A stretch of 64,000 bases of DNA from Pseudomonadota bacterium (GTDB lineage Bacteria > Pseudomonadota > Alphaproteobacteria > Rhizobiales > Xanthobacteraceae), in NCBI GenBank assembly GCA_018242205.1, contig JAFECJ010000005.1, positions 79,035 to 143,034 on the forward strand, given 5' to 3'. The notes beneath the pieces were generated by a model that saw only the letters and a list, made by a program, of their open reading frames with translations, was not told where the DNA came from and searched no databases. A program made the position numbers and the translations under genes. Of this stretch, positions 8,679 to 17,296 are shown one piece after another (positions within the stretch are counted from its first letter, which is position 1; each line of letters opens with the position of its first letter).

Positions 8679-9691
8679 GCCGGCACCTTCGCCTGCGTCT
8701 TGTCGGCGACCATCGCGGCGTCGCGTCCGCTATCGCCCAGCGGGTAATGGCAGCGCACGCCGCCGCCGCTCCAGTCGCGCAGCGCCGGACGGTCGGCAAA
8801 ACAGTGTGGCGTCGCGTAGACACAGCGCGGCGCGAACAGGCAGCCGGAAGGCCGCTCATAGAGACTCGGCACGCTGCCGGGAATGGTGGCGAGCTTGTCG
8901 CCGATCCGGCTCTCCGGCCGCGCCGCGAGCAAGGCCGCGGTGTAGGGATGCTGCGGATCGGCGAAAAGGCGAGACGTATCGTTCGTCTCCATCACCTGGC
9001 CGGAATACATCACGGCGACGCGCTGCGCGGTCTCTGACACCACGGCCATGTTGTGCGTGATCAGCACCAGCGCCATGCCGCGCTCGCGCTGCAACGACAT
9101 CAGCAGATCGAGGATCTGCGCCTGTATGGTGACGTCGAGCGCGGTGGTCGGCTCGTCGGCGATCAGCAGTTTCGGATTGCAGGCGATCGCCATGGCGATC
9201 ATGACGCGCTGGTTCATGCCGCCGGACAATTGATGCGGGAAAGCGCTGAGCCGGCTTTCCGGCGCCGGGATGCCGACCTGCTCGAGCAGCTCGATGGCGC
9301 GGCGCTGGGCCGCCTTGCGGTCCATCTTCTCGTGCAGCCGCAAGGTTTCCGTGATCTGGAAGCCGACCGTGTAGCAAGGATTGAGGCTGGTCGCCGGCTC
9401 CTGGAAGATCATGGCCATGTCCTTGCCGACGATCTTGCGACGTTCACGATCGCTCAAGATCAGCAGGTCCTGGCCGCCGAACATCAGGCGGTCGGCGCTG
9501 ACGCGGCCCGGATAAGGCACCAGGCCCATGGCGGCGAGCATGGCAACGCTCTTGCCCGAGCCGGACTCGCCGACAATTCCGAGCACTTCGCCCTCGTCGA
9601 CCTTGAACGATACGCCATCGACGGCGCGCAGCGGGCCCTGCGACGAGGGAAATTCGACGACCAGATTGTCGATCTCGATCACGGCCATCAC
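8675..9691 (-). CDS. Peptide/nickel-type ABC transporter ATPase, DppD/OppD-like
   Basis: Partner ATPase of 338 residues. It has Walker [19 protein letters not shown], signature LSGGMNQR, Walker B LLIADEP and the LITHN histidine. The C-terminal OppD/F extension contains [11 protein letters not shown]. The start is one of two adjacent ATGs (9691 or 9688). It follows the DppC-like permease by 1 bp and overlaps the DppF-like gene by 4 bp, so the pair is probably made at a fixed ratio. Confidence 0.93.
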
Positions 9692-9692
9692 G

Positions 9693-10604
9693 TCACCGCT
9701 TCAGCTTGGGATCGAGCGCGTCGCGCAGGCCGTCGCCGAGCAGGTTGAAGGCCAGCACGGTGACCAGGATCATGATGCCGGGGAAGGTGACGACCCACCA
9801 GGCGCGCAGCACGAATTCGCGCGCGTCGGCCAGCATGGTGCCCCATTCCGGAGTCGGCGGTTGAGCGCCAAGGCCGATGAAGCCGAGCGCGGCGGCGTCA
9901 AGAATGGCGGTCGAGATGCCGAGCGTTGCCTGCACGATCAAGGGCGCGGCGCAATTCGGCAGGATCTCCTTGACGATCAGGCGCAGATTGGAGGCGCCGG
10001 ACAGCCTGGCCGCGGTGACATAATCCTTGGCGGTTTCGGCGATCACGGTGGCGCGCACGATGCGCACGTAGTGCGGCAGCAGGACGGTGGCGACCGCGAT
10101 CAGCGCGTTGACGATGCCGGGGCCGAGAATGGCGACGATGATGATGGCGAGCAGCAGCGTCGGCAGCGTCAGCAGGATGTCCATCAGCCGCATGATGGCG
10201 ATTTCGATGATGCCGCGGAAAAATCCGGCGATCAGGCCGAGGACGGTTCCGACGGTGACGGAAAGGGCGACGACGGCGAGGCCGATCAGCAGCGACAGCC
10301 GCGCGCCGTAGATCAGCCGTGAGAGCATGTCGCGGCCGATGGCGTCGGTGCCGAGCCAGTGACCGGCGACGCCGCCCGCCTGCCAGACCGGCGGCTTGAG
10401 GAAGGCCTGCGTATTGGTGTCGATCGGCGAGAACGGCGCGATGACATTGGCGAAGATGCCGAGCAGCACCAGCACGACGATGGTGCCGAACCCGATCATC
10501 GCGCCGCGATTGGCGGCGAAATAGGACACGAACTCGGCAAAGGGGTGCGGCGGGCCCGGAGGCGCCTTGGTCGTAGGGGAGGCGTGGGTGGCTTCGATCG
10601 TCAT
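9693..10604 (-). CDS. Peptide-type ABC transporter permease, DppC-like
   Basis: Inner-membrane subunit of 303 residues with about six membrane helices. It has the N-terminal OppC extension and the EAA loop near [20 protein letters not shown], which contacts the ATPases. The ATG at 10604 overlaps the DppB-like stop by 4 bp (ATGA) and gives the normal family length; the longer open frame back to 10745 lies inside dppB and is rejected as the start. Confidence 0.92.
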   Translation of the reverse strand: MTIEATHASPTTKAPPGPPHPFAEFVSYFAANRGAMIGFGTIVVLVLLGIFANVIAPFSPIDTNTQAFLKPPVWQAGGVAGHWLGTDAIGRDMLSRLIYGARLSLLIGLAVVALSVTVGTVLGLIAGFFRGIIEIAIMRLMDILLTLPTLLLAIIIVAILGPGIVNALIAVATVLLPHYVRIVRATVIAETAKDYVTAARLSGASNLRLIVKEILPNCAAPLIVQATLGISTAILDAAALGFIGLGAQPPTPEWGTMLADAREFVLRAWWVVTFPGIMILVTVLAFNLLGDGLRDALDPKLKR

Positions 10605-11611
10605 CGCTGGTGCCTGATGCGCGGGTTGATCAGGCCGTAGGTCATGTCGACCGCGAGATTGATCGCCATGATGATGGAGCCGATCAGCAGCGTGCCGCCT
10701 TGCAGCACCGGATAGTCGCGGCGGGCGATGCCGTCGATCAGCCATTTGCCGACGCCCGGCCAGGAGAAGATGGTCTCGGTCAGGATCGCGCCGGTGAACA
10801 GCACGCCGATCTGCAAGCCGATGACGGTGACGACCGGGATCAACGCGTTGCGGAAGGCGTGCACGGTGACGACGCGGAAGCCGGACAGGCCCTTGGCGCG
10901 CGCGGTGCGGATGTAATCTTCACCCAGCACTTCGAGCATCGCCGAGCGCGTCATCCGGGCGATCACGGCGAGCGGCACGGTGCCGAGGACGATCGCCGGC
11001 AGGATGAGATGCGATACGGCCGACCAGAAGGCGTCGATGTCGCCGGCCAGGAGCGTGTCGATCAGCAGGAAGCCGGTCTTGGCCTCGACGAAATACAAAA
11101 CGGCGATGCGGCCGGACACCGGCGTCCAACCGAGTTGCACCGAGAACAACAGGATCAGCAACAGCCCCCACCAGAAGATTGGCATCGAATAGCCGGTCAA
11201 CGACAGGCCCATGATGCCCTGATCGAAGATCGAGTTGCGCCGTACCGCGGCGATGATGCCGACCGGAATGCCGATCAGCAGCGCGAAGGCGAGCGCACAC
11301 AGCGACAATTCGACTGTCGCCGGAAACAGGCTGGTGAATTCCTCGATCACCGTCTTGTGGGTGACGATGGAGCGGCCGAGATCGCCGTGTATGAGACGCG
11401 CCAGATAGAGGCCGTATTGCACGATGACCGGCTTGTCGAAACCGTATTCGTGCACCAGGCGCGCGTGCTCGGCTGGATCGATGCCGCGTTCGCCGGCCAT
11501 GGTCTCGATCGGGTCGCCGGGAATGAGCCGGACCAGGACAAAGACTAGCAATGTGATTCCGATGAAGGTCGGAATCACTAAGCTCACTCGGGTTAGCAGG
11601 AAGCGGAACAT
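10601..11611 (-). CDS. Peptide-type ABC transporter permease, DppB-like
   Basis: Inner-membrane permease of 336 residues. It has the typical DppB N-terminus (MFRFLLTRVSLVIPTFIGIT), the LIPGDPIETM periplasmic segment, about six transmembrane helices, and the EAA loop ARAKGLSGFRVVTVHAFRNA. It lies 49 bp after the substrate-binding protein gene and 4 bp into the next permease gene. Confidence 0.93.
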   Translation of the reverse strand: MFRFLLTRVSLVIPTFIGITLLVFVLVRLIPGDPIETMAGERGIDPAEHARLVHEYGFDKPVIVQYGLYLARLIHGDLGRSIVTHKTVIEEFTSLFPATVELSLCALAFALLIGIPVGIIAAVRRNSIFDQGIMGLSLTGYSMPIFWWGLLLILLFSVQLGWTPVSGRIAVLYFVEAKTGFLLIDTLLAGDIDAFWSAVSHLILPAIVLGTVPLAVIARMTRSAMLEVLGEDYIRTARAKGLSGFRVVTVHAFRNALIPVVTVIGLQIGVLFTGAILTETIFSWPGVGKWLIDGIARRDYPVLQGGTLLIGSIIMAINLAVDMTYGLINPRIRHQR

Positions 11612-11660
11612 GACAGGTGAAACGGGACGGCCCGTCGAGGGCCGCCCCGCTCCGTGCCGT

Positions 11661-13253
11661 CTACTTGAGGTCGACGCCGTAGAAGGTATGGCGGCCGAAC
11701 GGCGACAGCTTGAAGCCGATCACCTCCTTGCGCACCGGCTTGAGCTGCACCGAATGCGCGATGGTGAACCACGGCGCCTGCTGCTTGAAGATCACCTGTG
11801 CCTCTTCATAGAGCTTGGTGCGCTCGGCCTGGTCGCTGGTGGTCTTCGCCTTCTGCACCAGATCCTCGAACGGCTGGTAGCAGAACTTAGCGATGTTGGA
11901 GCCGTTCGACTTGGCCGCGGCGCAGCCGAGCAGCGTGTTGAGGAAGTTGTCCGGATCGCCGTTGTCGCCGGTCCAGCCGAGTTGCGCCATCTGGTGCTCG
12001 CCGGCCTGGGCGCGCTTGCGGTATTCGCCCCATTCGTACGACACGATCTTGGCCTTGACGCCGACCTTGGCGAGGTCGGCCTGCATCAGTTCGGCGATGC
12101 GCTTGGCGTTCGGGTTGTACGGACGCTGCACCGGCATGGCCCATAGATCGGTCTCGAAGCCGTTCGGATAGCCGGCTTCGGCGAGCAGCTTCTTGGCCGC
12201 TTCCGGATCATACGGATCGTCCTTGATCGACTTGTTGTACGACCACATGGTCGGCGGGATCGGATTGGTCGCCGGAACGCCGGTCGACAGGAACACGGCC
12301 TCGACGATCGCCTTCTTGTTCATCGCCATGTTGAGCGCCTTGCGGACGCGCACGTCGTCGAACGGCTTCTTGGTCGTGTTGTAGGCGAGATAGCCGATGT
12401 TCAGGCCGGGCTGCTCGAGCACGGTGACATTCGGATCCTTGCGCATGGCGTCGAGATCAGCCGGGTTCGGATAGGGCATCACATGGCATTCGCCCTTCTG
12501 CAGCTTGGCCCAGCGAACCGATGCATCCGGCGTGATCGAGAAGATCAGATCGTCGATCTTGGCCTTGCCGCCCCAGAACTGCGGGAACGCCTTGTAACGG
12601 ATGATGGCGTCCTTCTGGTACTGGACCAGATAGAACGGACCCGAACCGATCGGCTCCTGGTCGATCTTCTCCGGCGTGCCGGCCTTGAGCATGGCGTCGG
12701 CATATTCCTTCGACTGAACGCCGGCATATTCCATGGCGAGGTCGGAGAGGAACGGCGCTTCCGGCGCATTCAGCGTAACTTTGACCGTGTACGCGTCGAC
12801 CTTCTCCACCGACTTGAGCAGCTTCGGCATGCCCATGTCGTTGAAATAAGAGTGGTTTGAGCTGGTCACCTTGAAGTACGGGTTGTCCGGCTTCCACTGC
12901 CGTTCGAACATGAACATGATGTCGTCGGCGTTGAGGTCGCGCGTCGGCTTGAAGTTGGCGTTGGAGTGCCACTTCACGCCCTTGCGCAAATGGAAGGTGT
13001 AGACGGTGCCGTCCTTGGAGATGTCCCATTTCTCGGCGAGGCCGGGGACGACATTGGTGGTGCCGCGCTCGAAGTCGACGATGCGGCTGTAGATCTGGCT
13101 GTTGGCGTCGAACGACGTGCCGGTGGTGTTGATGCCGGGATAGAAGTTTTCCGGGCTGCCTTCCGAGCAGTAGACCAGCGTCTTGGCGGAAACAGGCGTG
13201 GCAAACAGCGCGGCCAGGATGGCGAGCGCGGACAGCGAACGAGTATGTGACAT
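11661..13253 (-). CDS. Periplasmic substrate-binding protein of the peptide-type ABC transporter (DppA-like)
   Basis: Captures the ligand in the periplasm and delivers it to the DppBC-like channel. The N-terminus MSHTRSLSALAILAALFATPVSA is a clear Sec signal peptide with cleavage after VSA. The mature part starts KTLVYCSEGSPENFYPG, as in DppA-type SBP_5 proteins, and total length is 530 residues. Family hallmarks such as the DDIMFMFERQW strand and the VRKALNMAMNK helix are present. It is the first gene of the six-gene leftward operon ending in the decarboxylase-like gene. Ligand specificity cannot be read from the sequence. Confidence 0.93.
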   Translation of the reverse strand: MSHTRSLSALAILAALFATPVSAKTLVYCSEGSPENFYPGINTTGTSFDANSQIYSRIVDFERGTTNVVPGLAEKWDISKDGTVYTFHLRKGVKWHSNANFKPTRDLNADDIMFMFERQWKPDNPYFKVTSSNHSYFNDMGMPKLLKSVEKVDAYTVKVTLNAPEAPFLSDLAMEYAGVQSKEYADAMLKAGTPEKIDQEPIGSGPFYLVQYQKDAIIRYKAFPQFWGGKAKIDDLIFSITPDASVRWAKLQKGECHVMPYPNPADLDAMRKDPNVTVLEQPGLNIGYLAYNTTKKPFDDVRVRKALNMAMNKKAIVEAVFLSTGVPATNPIPPTMWSYNKSIKDDPYDPEAAKKLLAEAGYPNGFETDLWAMPVQRPYNPNAKRIAELMQADLAKVGVKAKIVSYEWGEYRKRAQAGEHQMAQLGWTGDNGDPDNFLNTLLGCAAAKSNGSNIAKFCYQPFEDLVQKAKTTSDQAERTKLYEEAQVIFKQQAPWFTIAHSVQLKPVRKEVIGFKLSPFGRHTFYGVDLK

Positions 13254-13471
13254 AGGCCCCTCACTTGGGACCGGTGAACGCCCCTCAGCGTTGAAGCCGG
13301 TCCACTGGAAGGGAAATGCTAGCGCAAGGTTGTGAGGCCGTCACGGAGAGACCGTGGTTTCACCGCCTCGTGAATTAGGCGGAGACGCTGCTGCAGCGCG
13401 ATGGGATCGGCGCAGCATGGCGACCGGACACCAGGTCGCGATTTGGGCGGGCCGATAACGTGGGGGGAAGT

Positions 13472-13547
13472 TGGTGGAGCCAGGCGGGATCGAACCGCCG
13501 ACCTCCTGCATGCCATGCAGGCGCTCTCCCAGCTGAGCTATGGCCCC
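13472..13547 (-). tRNA. tRNA-Ala (anticodon GGC)
   Basis: On the minus strand a 76-nt cloverleaf runs from GGGGCCATAGCTC to TGGCTCCACCA. It has a 7-bp acceptor stem, an AGCTGGGA D-loop, an anticodon arm CCTGC-ATGGCAT-GCAGG giving anticodon GGC, and a GGCGG-TTCGATC-CCGCC T-arm. The CCA end is encoded. This reads GCC and GCU alanine codons. Confidence 0.97.
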
Positions 13548-13628
13548 GTAACGGGTGGAGATGACTAGTCGGAAACGCGGGAAAAAGCAAAGGTTCCGAT
13601 AGCCGGCCGATAAGCCTTTTTTACCGGC

Positions 13629-14036
13629 CTATTGTTCCTCTTCCTTTTCGATGCCGTCGCCGATGATGTCGGTGACGTCGTCATCGCCTTCTTCCTCTTC
13701 CTGGATGAAAGCGTCATCGTCAAGGCTCTCGTCGTCGGCCTCGATCTCGTCTTCCTCGGCGACAACCTCGCCCTTCTTCTTGGTCTTGCCCTGCTGCTCG
13801 TTGTCGGCATCCTCGAGCGACACGAATTCGGCGTCTGCGGTCTCCGGAACGATCGATTCCGCCTCCGTGACCGGGGCGGCGCGGGCGGCTTCCGGTCGGC
13901 TGCGCGACTGCGGCGGCGCGACGATGGGAACGACCTTGCCCGTGTAGGGCGAAATCACCGGCGACTTGCCCATGTCGTAGAATTTGCGGCCGGTATCCGG
14001 GCAGATGCGCTTGGTGCCGAGTTCGGGTTTAGCCAC
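13629..14036 (-). CDS. FYDLN-type acidic protein (TIGR02300 family)
   Basis: A 135-residue protein of unknown function found widely in alphaproteobacteria. The N-terminal third is conserved: [22 protein letters not shown], with the FYD motif, then [13 protein letters not shown]. The rest is a strongly acidic, low-complexity tail rich in Glu and Asp (EEEEGDDDV), probably disordered. It is divergent from aroA and follows the tRNA gene on the same strand. Confidence 0.9.
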   Translation of the reverse strand: MAKPELGTKRICPDTGRKFYDMGKSPVISPYTGKVVPIVAPPQSRSRPEAARAAPVTEAESIVPETADAEFVSLEDADNEQQGKTKKKGEVVAEEDEIEADDESLDDDAFIQEEEEGDDDVTDIIGDGIEKEEEQ

Positions 14037-14242
14037 GATCTGTGTGTCCTGAAAAGAAATGCCGTCGAATAGGATTGGCGCTTCACTTGGCTAGTTGTGC
14101 CGCGCCTGTCAATAGCGGGAAACAGGCGGGAATTGGGCGGGCGCGCCGGGATGACGGGTCGCGGCCCCGCATGGTAGACGGCCGCACCATTCGAACCGCC
14201 CGGCCTTCGCGCCGGCGGCCGCCGCCAGAGGATACCGACAGC

Positions 14243-15586
14243 GTGAGCGACGCCACCCGCACCCCCCTTTCCGCCCGCGCCGGCGGGGCCCTGACCGGCC
14301 GCATCCGGGTCCCCGGGGACAAGTCGATCTCGCACCGGGCGCTCATCCTGGGCGCCCTGACGGTGGGCGAAACCACGATTTCCGGGCTGCTGGAGGGCGA
14401 GGACGTCCTCAACACCGCCGGCGCCATGCGGGCGCTGGGCGCCAAGGTCGAGAACCAGGGCGGCGGCAACTGGCGGGTCCATGGCGTCGGCGTCGCCGGC
14501 TTCGCCGAACCGGCGACCCCCCTCGATTTCGGCAATTCCGGCACCGGCTGCCGGCTGGTGATGGGCGCCGTGGCCGGCTGCCCGATCACCGCGACCTTCG
14601 ACGGCGACGCTTCGCTGCGCAAGCGGCCGATGCGGCGGATTCTCGATCCGCTCGCCAAAATGGGCGCCCGGGTCGTCGACCAGGCCGAAGGCGGTCGCCT
14701 GCCGCTGACGCTGAAGGGCGCCACCGATCCGCTGCCGATCGAATACGAGACGCCGGTCGCCTCGGCGCAGATCAAGTCGGCGGTGCTGCTCGCCGGGCTC
14801 GCCGCGCCGGGCGAAACGATTGTCATCGAGACGGAAGCCTCACGCGATCACACCGAGAAGATGCTCAAACACTTCGGCGCCAAGGTCGTGTCGAAGCCGC
14901 ATGGCGACCATGGCCGCCGCATCGTGCTACAGGGCCAGCCCGAGCTCGAGCCGTGTCACGTCGCGGTGCCGGCCGATCCGTCGTCGGCCGCGTTTCCGAT
15001 GGTCGGCGCGCTGATCGTGCCGGGCTCCGAGATCATTCTCGACGGCGTCATGCTCAATCCGCTGCGCACCGGTTTGTTTACCACGTTGCGCGAAATGGGC
15101 GCCAAGATCGCCGAAGAGAACAAGCGCGACGACGGCGGCGAGGATGTCGCCGACCTGCGCGTCACGTTCTCCGCGCTCAAGGGCATCGAGGTGCCGGCCG
15201 CGCGCGCGCCGTCGATGATCGACGAATATCTCATCCTCGCGGTGGCCGCGGCCTTCGCCGAGGGCAAGACGCACATGCGCGGTCTGAAAGAGCTGCGCGT
15301 CAAGGAAAGCGACCGTCTCGAAGCGACGGCGGCGATGTTGCGCGTCAACGGCGTCACCGTCGATATCGAAGGCGACGACATGATCGTGCATGGCATGGGG
15401 GCCGGCGGCGTGCCCGGCGGCGGCGAGGTCGCGACTCACATGGATCACCGCATCGCCATGTCGGCGCTGATGATGGGGTTGGCGTCGCAGCAGCCGGTGC
15501 GCATCGACGATTCCGCCTTCATCGCCACCAGCTTCCCGGGCTTCGTCGATCTGATGAAGGGCCTGGGGGCGGATCTGGAGGCGTAG
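14243..15586 (+). CDS. aroA: EPSP synthase (3-phosphoshikimate 1-carboxyvinyltransferase)
   Basis: Transfers enolpyruvate from PEP to shikimate-3-phosphate in aromatic amino-acid synthesis. The two inside-out alpha/beta domains are marked by [69 protein letters not shown] and [10 protein letters not shown]. From the GTG at 14243, with AGAGGA upstream, the product is 447 residues, as expected; an ATG at 14042 would add 67 unsupported residues. In overall sequence it resembles the class II (CP4-like) enzymes, but it keeps Gly in the FGNSGTGCR loop where CP4 has Ala. aroA-cmk-rpsA order is usual, but is interrupted here. Confidence 0.95.
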   Translation: MSDATRTPLSARAGGALTGRIRVPGDKSISHRALILGALTVGETTISGLLEGEDVLNTAGAMRALGAKVENQGGGNWRVHGVGVAGFAEPATPLDFGNSGTGCRLVMGAVAGCPITATFDGDASLRKRPMRRILDPLAKMGARVVDQAEGGRLPLTLKGATDPLPIEYETPVASAQIKSAVLLAGLAAPGETIVIETEASRDHTEKMLKHFGAKVVSKPHGDHGRRIVLQGQPELEPCHVAVPADPSSAAFPMVGALIVPGSEIILDGVMLNPLRTGLFTTLREMGAKIAEENKRDDGGEDVADLRVTFSALKGIEVPAARAPSMIDEYLILAVAAAFAEGKTHMRGLKELRVKESDRLEATAAMLRVNGVTVDIEGDDMIVHGMGAGGVPGGGEVATHMDHRIAMSALMMGLASQQPVRIDDSAFIATSFPGFVDLMKGLGADLEA

Positions 15587-15610
15587 CCGCGCGCAGTTGG
15601 CAGTGGCAAA

Positions 15611-15629
15611 ATAGGACAAATTGTCCTAT
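15611..15629. promoter_or_regulatory. Palindromic operator of the toxin-antitoxin operon
   Basis: ATAGGACAA (15611-15619), a central A, and TTGTCCTAT (15621-15629) form a perfect 19-bp palindrome overlapping a -10-like TATATT (15627-15632), 33 bp ahead of the antitoxin ATG. This is the expected position for self-repression by an antitoxin or toxin-antitoxin complex. Confidence 0.7.
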
Positions 15630-15662
15630 ATTAGAGCCGTAATTCGTTCCAAGGATTGCGCC

Positions 15663-15911
15663 ATGAGCGATATCTCCGTCGTCGATCTGAGGCGGACTCC
15701 TAAAAAGTCCTCGTCCGTACGGCATAAGACCATGCGTACGATGGACGGAAAATATGTGCGCGTCGTATCACTGGACGCCAATAGCAAAACTTTCGTCGAC
15801 GATTTGACGGCGGTCTTCAAGATCAACGTGCGCAAAGCCCGTGAAGAAAACAAGAAGCGCCTGGGCTCGGCGGATGGCTCTGCGCGGAAGCCAAAACCCA
15901 AAAGAAAATAG
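15663..15911 (+). CDS. Putative antitoxin of a zeta-type toxin-antitoxin pair
   Basis: Small, strongly basic protein of 82 residues from the ATG at 15663 (AAGGA is 9 bp upstream). I do not recognise a family. The middle (MDGKYVRVVSLDANSKTFVDDLTAVF) looks folded and the C-terminus KPKPKRK is lysine-rich. The antitoxin role is inferred from its position: it lies 6 bp before a zeta-toxin-like kinase and directly after a palindromic operator. The upstream TTG start at 15621 would lie inside that operator and is rejected. Bases here are less GC-rich than in aroA and cmk. Confidence 0.65.
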   Translation: MSDISVVDLRRTPKKSSSVRHKTMRTMDGKYVRVVSLDANSKTFVDDLTAVFKINVRKAREENKKRLGSADGSARKPKPKRK

Positions 15912-15917
15912 CGACGG

Positions 15918-16532
15918 ATGGCCACTGAGCGGCCGAGTTTCTGGATCGTCGCGGGTCCGAACGGCTCCGGCAAGAGCAGCCTTTACGGAAACACCGATAT
16001 TGAAGCATTCGATCAGTCGATCTGGATCATAAATCCAGATTTGCTGACGCGGCGCCTTCAGGAAGTCGAGCATCTGCCGATGCGGGAGGCTAACGTTCAG
16101 GCGGTCACGCGAATTGAGACGTGGCTCGATGCCTCTATTGCGGTTCATCAGACCATTGGCGTCGAAACTGTTCTTTCCACCGACAAGTATCGACGTCTCG
16201 TCACGGAGGCGAAGGGGCGTGGCTTCGTTTTCCGCCTCATCTTCGTCATGCTTGAGTCAGTGGAGCTCAATGTCCAGCGAGTCCGAATTCGCGTCGAAAA
16301 AGGTGGACATGACGTGCCGGAAGACCGCATTAGGGCGCGATGGGGTCGCTCCCTCGCGCAACTCCCGTGGTTCTTAGAAGAGGCTGACGACGCCGCCTTG
16401 TTCGACAACTCTGGAGCCGCGCCGCGGCTGATCGGGCGCAAGGTCGCGGGCCAGATTGAAATCGATCAGAAGGCGCCGGCCGCGTTGCTTCAGGCGCTTG
16501 GCCTCGTGAAGCCCGGAGAAGTGCAGAAATGA
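15918..16532 (+). CDS. Zeta-toxin-like P-loop kinase
   Basis: 204-residue P-loop protein of the zeta-toxin/AAA_33 group. Zeta toxins phosphorylate UDP-N-acetylglucosamine-type precursors and so block wall synthesis; other members have other small-molecule targets. Walker A is GPNGSGKSS (13-21). Next come INPD with Asp41 as the likely substrate base, VETVLST, and the [20 protein letters not shown] segment whose arginines contact phosphates in this group. It lies 6 bp after the putative antitoxin and overlaps the cmk start by 4 bp (ATGA). Base composition suggests acquisition between aroA and cmk. The exact substrate is unknown. Confidence 0.85.
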   Translation: MATERPSFWIVAGPNGSGKSSLYGNTDIEAFDQSIWIINPDLLTRRLQEVEHLPMREANVQAVTRIETWLDASIAVHQTIGVETVLSTDKYRRLVTEAKGRGFVFRLIFVMLESVELNVQRVRIRVEKGGHDVPEDRIRARWGRSLAQLPWFLEEADDAALFDNSGAAPRLIGRKVAGQIEIDQKAPAALLQALGLVKPGEVQK

Positions 16533-17155
16533 TCATCGCCATCGATGGGCCGGCGGCGTCCGGCAAGGGCACCATCGCCAAGCGGCTGGCCGCGCATTAT
16601 CGCCTGCGCCATCTCGACACCGGGTTGCTCTATCGCGCGGTCGGCAAGACCGTACTCGATGCCGGCAAGAAGCCCGACGACCGCCTGGCCGCGATTGCCG
16701 CGGCGCTGGCGCTCGATCCGTCGCGTTTCGACGAGGCGGCGCTGAAAAGCGCCGAAGTCGGCGAAGCCGCGTCCTATGTCTCGGCGGTGCCGGAAGTGCG
16801 CGCGGCGCTGGTCGACTTCCAGCGCAATTTTGCGGTGACGCCGCCCGGCGCCGTGCTCGACGGCCGCGACATCGGCACTGTGATCTGCCCCGACGCCGAC
16901 GCGAAGATATTCGTCACCGCGACGCCGGAAGTGCGCGCGGCGCGGCGCGCCGCCGAATATCGCGCCGGCGGCAAGACCACCGACGATGCCACCGTGCTTG
17001 CCGACATCCGCAAGCGCGATGAGCGCGACTCATCGCGCTCCGCCGCACCGCTGAAGCAGGCGGACGACGCCGTGCTGCTCGACACCACGACGATGGGTGT
17101 CGAGGAAGCGGTGAAAGCGGCGATTGGGATCGTGGAGAGCAAGCGATTGCGTTGA
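16529..17155 (+). CDS. cmk: Cytidylate kinase
   Basis: Phosphorylates CMP and dCMP with ATP in nucleotide salvage. The 208-residue protein starts [20 protein letters not shown] with the P-loop at 7-15, followed by [26 protein letters not shown] and the [13 protein letters not shown] lid region. It is normally encoded directly after aroA. Here its ATG overlaps the zeta-like toxin stop codon, so its translation is likely coupled to the toxin gene. A hairpin repeat follows. Confidence 0.95.
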   Translation: MIIAIDGPAASGKGTIAKRLAAHYRLRHLDTGLLYRAVGKTVLDAGKKPDDRLAAIAAALALDPSRFDEAALKSAEVGEAASYVSAVPEVRAALVDFQRNFAVTPPGAVLDGRDIGTVICPDADAKIFVTATPEVRAARRAAEYRAGGKTTDDATVLADIRKRDERDSSRSAAPLKQADDAVLLDTTTMGVEEAVKAAIGIVESKRLR

Positions 17156-17176
17156 GCGGAACCTCATTCTCCGTTC

Positions 17177-17283
17177 ATTCCCGCGAAAGCGGGAATCCAG
17201 AACAGCTTGAGGCCTTGGCCCCTGGGTCCCCGCCATAGGCGTTCTGAAAGAACGCCGTCCTTTGGGCGGCTATGTGCGGGGAC
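17177..17283. repeat. Intergenic cruciform repeat, copy 2
   Basis: Two parts: a small hairpin ATTCCCGC-GAAA-GCGGGAAT (17177-17196) followed by TCCAG, and a 58-bp nested palindrome (17226-17283) with outer arms GTCCCCGC/GCGGGGAC, a CATAG/CTATG pair, and an inner GCGTTCT-GAA-AGAACGC stem. The second part is nearly repeated at about 28904-28962 and in reverse at 62777-62819. It lies between convergent cmk and cysN. Confidence 0.85.
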
Positions 17284-17296
17284 GAACGGCGTTGTT

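Noticed and set aside
14042..14242. An ATG start for aroA at 14042
   Set aside because: It would add 67 Arg/Pro-rich residues not seen in EPSP synthases and cover the divergent promoter region; the GTG at 14243 has a Shine-Dalgarno sequence and gives the normal length.
15621..15662. A TTG start for the antitoxin at 15621
   Set aside because: It lies inside the 19-bp palindrome and -10 region, and it has no ribosome-binding site; the ATG at 15663 does.
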